Of a DNA stretch of 5,910 nucleotides, positions 5,501 through 5,910 are shown one piece after another. The first letter of the stretch is position 1, and the number at the start of each line of letters is the position of its first letter. Below the pieces are notes generated by a model. The model saw only the letters and a program-made list of their open reading frames with translations, did not search any database and was not told where the DNA came from. The translations under genes were made by a program, and so were the position numbers. The DNA comes from Nitrospirota bacterium (lineage in GTDB: Bacteria; Nitrospirota; CAKKRA01; 9FT-COMBO-42-15), in NCBI GenBank assembly GCA_016214425.1, contig JACRON010000153.1, positions 1 through 5,910 of the forward strand, given 5' to 3'.

Positions 5501-5910
5501 ATGTGCATCCAGTATGAATAAAAGTCCCATGCCCAGTAAGTTCCGTTTGGCTCAATGCCTGTAGTCCATCGTTCATTCCCAACAGGCCTTATGCCAGCTC
5601 CGCCTTGCGGCCAACTGGTTGTTGGGTTGTAGCCTCCCATATGTACAAAGTGGTGAATATTGCTGCAAACAGGGTCAAATTTTGCGTAGAAGCGGACATA
5701 GAGCTGGTCATAGCCAGGGAGAAGGCGACGATACAGATGGGCTCCTCCATTAAAAAACACTGATTTACTGCCTGCTGATGCTGATGGTTTGTCAGCATTA
5801 AAGGACATCAGATTTTGATTGGAAATATCCTCCCATCGTGCTGTCATGTCAGCAATAGAGTTTTCTTCAAAGTTTTCCCTGAACACAAAGCTCGAGTCAT
5901 TTTCAATTCC
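2509..5910 (-). CDS. Two secreted proteins in one reading frame: PL14-like jelly roll-FN3-Cys/TM tail joined to signal peptide-beta-helix-FN3-Cys/TM tail; partial at right edge
   Basis: The frame is open from the right edge to TGA at 2509. The first in-window start codon is GTG at 5886, but sense codons continue upstream, so the true start lies outside. Residues are numbered from 5886. Residues 1-270 form a jelly-roll domain resembling polysaccharide lyase 14-like proteins (LYVRFYAKFDP, DGFYP, FEGFQWRNT, FDDVVVATQYIGP). FN3 follows at about 284-375, a Gly/Ser linker at 378-396, Cys397 in CGFVKD, a short hydrophobic stretch at 429-441 and basic RIKK. After a Lys-rich segment a new signal peptide begins at Met474 (MRIAKSMLFLIATT, cleavage after SHA at about 499). 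Then come a right-handed parallel beta-helix at about 500-940, rich in NN turns and ending NSVDMGAD, FN3 at about 952-1045, the same linker, Cys1068 and a second membrane tail at about 1086-1103. The last 20 or so residues look like overrun into foreign sequence. Both halves are probably extracellular carbohydrate-binding or -cleaving proteins anchored at the surface; substrates are unknown. Whether one or two polypeptides are made is unresolved. Confidence 0.85.
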   Translation of the reverse strand, partial: GIENDSSFVFRENFEENSIADMTARWEDISNQNLMSFNADKPSASAGSKSVFFNGGAHLYRRLLPGYDQLYVRFYAKFDPVCSNIHHFVHMGGYNPTTSWPQGGAGIRPVGNERWTTGIEPNGTYWAWDFYSYWMHMRSNPDTRYWGNSFSGRPSPYTVNKNEWISVEFMVKMNNPVTSYNGEQAFWINGEKKAHLGQGFPRGEWIWDGFYPNSSCTPTVTCNQNGSSTPCCQDFEGFQWRNTTALNINFLWLLHYVDADPTCTVKFDDVVVATQYIGPMVSSGGGDTQAPTIPANLSAQAVSSSQINLSWTASTDNVGVTGYRIYRCTGSSCTPSTQIATPTTTSYSNTGLSASTTYTYTVSAVDAAGNESSQSSSASATTSSSGGGSGGGGDSGGGSGGGGGCGFVKDNNSSRVSKVSFAKASEYQKAKAKGEGLSLILLFLLLLFLRIKKTNQYEWQKVSFAKASEYQKAKAKGKWQKMRIAKSMLFLIATTFILLLFVGISHAATYYVSNSGSATWAQCTNINTPCSVQTAFNNAVAGDLVYFRGGIYSVSGNKPAHDLGDGSTVLPRFANSGTGDADNQRIIFKAYPSEVPIIEMTWTDSTVVGHVLSINNDYITIDGFTMQATGNDSFGLTIGGDSDTVHVKGAVFKNNTVKGGSNAAPCIADNADIIFFVNCDDCKIQRNRIGPYTCDGYSDNGSLIKLYHIRRATIENNELYNSNSLAISIKSYTVDTIVRYNWFHGNYASIRANHGSWAGPASDRNKIHNNVLYQNATISNSKTIDLAWESGGLGDSWEIYNNTALNTYRGFLVVRYTGSFTNAKIYNNCTQTAPAQGTEFEGYIHIDAGGTKTFLEEDHNQWGNNGAFRISWQGTNYTSLSSWQSSGVLVGGVNPGTYGGNTNTNLASNPQFTNGSGNYSLLSDFNLQAGSPCKSAGRNSVDMGADVANVGTGGSGDTLPPTVPTGLSAQAISSSQINLSWTASTDNVGVTGYRIYRCAGSSCTPSTQIATSTTTSYSDTGLTASTTYTYTVSAVDAAGNESSQSSSASATTSSSGGGSGGGGDSGGGSGGGGGGCGFVKDDGKGQGAKGEGLSLMMMLIIILVKILLNKKASIRKKMFWAPTHQEIYIRKGL
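2578..2745 (-). other. Putative C-terminal surface-sorting signal of the beta-helix protein
   Basis: Residues 1048-1103 run: Gly/Ser linker, a single Cys (1068) in GGGCGFVKDD, a short polar Gly/Lys stretch, a hydrophobic segment GLSLMMMLIIILVKILL, then NKKASIRKK. The layout (flexible linker, Cys, membrane helix, basic end) is that of C-terminal sorting domains such as MYXO-CTERM and related Cys-containing types processed by membrane proteases. I cannot assign it to a named type. The frame continues about 20 residues past the basic end, which is unusual for such signals. Confidence 0.5.
2668..3042 (-). repeat. Duplicated FN3-Gly/Ser-linker-Cys cassette, downstream copy
   Basis: This encodes residues 949-1073: an FN3 domain with the paired-Cys motif YRCAGSSC, a Gly/Ser/Asp linker, and CGFVKD. 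It pairs with 4681-5052 at an offset of 2010 bp. By eye 2714-2842 differs at one base of 129, while 2843-3012 differs at about 20 of 170. The linker here has one more Gly than the other copy. Confidence 0.85.
4390..4467 (-). other. Internal start and signal peptide of the beta-helix protein
   Basis: ATG at 4465-4467 opens a classic signal peptide: basic MRIAK, a long hydrophobic core, and SHA before ATYYVS. This strongly suggests that the beta-helix half was an independent secreted protein of about 652 residues. The Shine-Dalgarno is weak: AAAGG lies 13 bases ahead, inside the inserted 52-bp element. If the frame is instead read through, this helix would be a second membrane crossing after the Cys/TM tail of the first protein. 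The Lys-rich stretch between would then sit in the cytoplasm, which agrees with the positive-inside rule. Confidence 0.6.
4468..4538. repeat. 11-bp direct repeats flanking element copy A
   Basis: CTTTTGCCATT occurs at 4468-4478 and again at 4528-4538, with the element between. The encoded protein shows this as WQK on both sides (451-453 and 471-473). The pattern is what a target-site duplication of a small mobile element would leave. One copy plus the element adds exactly 60 bp, or 20 codons. Confidence 0.6.
4480..4531 (-). repeat. 52-bp coding-compatible repeat element, copy A (gene junction)
   Basis: This copy is identical to copy B except for one base (a at 4519, g at 4648). On the minus strand it encodes KVSFAKASEYQKAKAKG (residues 453-469) between the membrane tail of the first protein and the signal peptide of the second. 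It contains partly self-complementary GGTATTCC/GGATACC arms around an AAGCTT core, which suggests a short palindromic element. Flanking 11-bp direct repeats suggest insertion. The inserted unit of 60 bp keeps the frame. Confidence 0.8.
4552..4755 (-). other. Putative C-terminal surface-sorting signal of the jelly-roll protein
   Basis: Residues 378-445 show the same order as the other tail: Gly/Ser linker, Cys397 in CGFVKD, a polar stretch enlarged by the 52-bp repeat, hydrophobic LSLILLFLLLLFL, then RIKK. A stop would be expected shortly after RIKK but none occurs, so the signal is internal to the frame. If a sorting protease cuts near the Cys, the first protein could still be released from the fused chain. 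Confidence 0.5.
4609..4660 (-). repeat. 52-bp coding-compatible repeat element, copy B (inside the C-terminal tail)
   Basis: This is the second copy, 129 bp from copy A and in the same frame, encoding the same 17 residues (410-426). It lies between the Cys of CGFVKD and the hydrophobic segment of the first protein. The matching place in the second protein has a shorter Gly/Lys stretch (DGKGQGAKGEGLSL) instead. Both versions rejoin at KGEGLSL. No clear direct repeats flank this copy. Confidence 0.8.
4681..5052 (-). repeat. Duplicated FN3-Gly/Ser-linker-Cys cassette, upstream copy
   Basis: This encodes residues 279-402, with FN3 paired-Cys motif YRCTGSSC, the same linker, and CGFVKD. The domains before it (jelly roll here, beta-helix in the other copy) are unrelated, so the cassette moved or was copied as a module and the whole gene was not duplicated. 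The match is uneven, which suggests later gene conversion centred on the linker. Confidence 0.85.

Noticed and set aside
2509..5910. An alternative genetic code as the reason for missing stop codons
   Set aside because: TGA at 2509 and TAA at 2388 end frames sensibly. Reading TGA as an amino acid would extend the surface protein into an out-of-frame, protein-unlike sequence with further TGA codons.
1..5910. tRNA, rRNA or riboswitch
   Set aside because: No cloverleaf, conserved rRNA segment or known riboswitch core was seen on either strand. Nearly all of the window is coding on the minus strand.

Overview
The window carries two long minus-strand coding blocks separated by a short palindrome-rich gap. 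Base composition is moderate, and gene starts have purine-rich Shine-Dalgarno sites. The gene order PhoH then 7TM-HD phosphodiesterase, together with secreted FN3/Gly-rich proteins ending in a Cys-TM-basic tail, suggests an uncultured Gram-negative-type bacterium. Nitrospirota or a deltaproteobacterial-type lineage fits best, but this placement is inferred from style and was not tested.

Left block (1-2204, minus, open at the left edge). One uninterrupted reading frame starts at a TTG with a good ribosome binding site. It encodes the N-terminal two thirds of a PhoH/YbeZ-type ATPase (Walker A, DEAQ box) and then passes, with no stop, into the N-terminus of a PgpH/YqfF-type 7TM-HD phosphodiesterase (first membrane helix, extracytoplasmic domain, membrane bundle). 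The last third of PhoH is missing, and the normal start and ribosome binding site of the second gene survive inside the frame. PhoH, the 7TM-HD protein and YbeY commonly sit side by side, so this looks like an in-frame deletion across a normal operon junction, either real or an assembly artefact.

Gap (2205-2508). On the minus strand this holds the last codons of an unrecognised, disrupted gene (stop at 2388), a 26-bp hairpin, a strong intrinsic terminator, and a TGTCATTCC-type palindromic repeat just ahead of phoH.

Right block (2509-5910, minus, open at the right edge). A second uninterrupted frame joins two secreted proteins head to tail. The upstream one has a jelly-roll, polysaccharide-lyase-14-like domain, an FN3 domain, a Gly/Ser linker, one Cys, a short membrane segment and a basic tail. 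The downstream one has its own signal peptide, a right-handed beta-helix, and the same FN3/linker/Cys/membrane tail. The FN3-linker cassette is duplicated at about 93% nucleotide identity by eye, with one stretch nearly identical. A 52-bp element encoding KVSFAKASEYQKAKAKG occurs twice, once in the tail of the first protein and once at the junction between the two, where 11-bp direct repeats flank it.

The most unusual features are the small coding-compatible repeat and the fact that every gene boundary seen here has lost its stop codon or been overrun.
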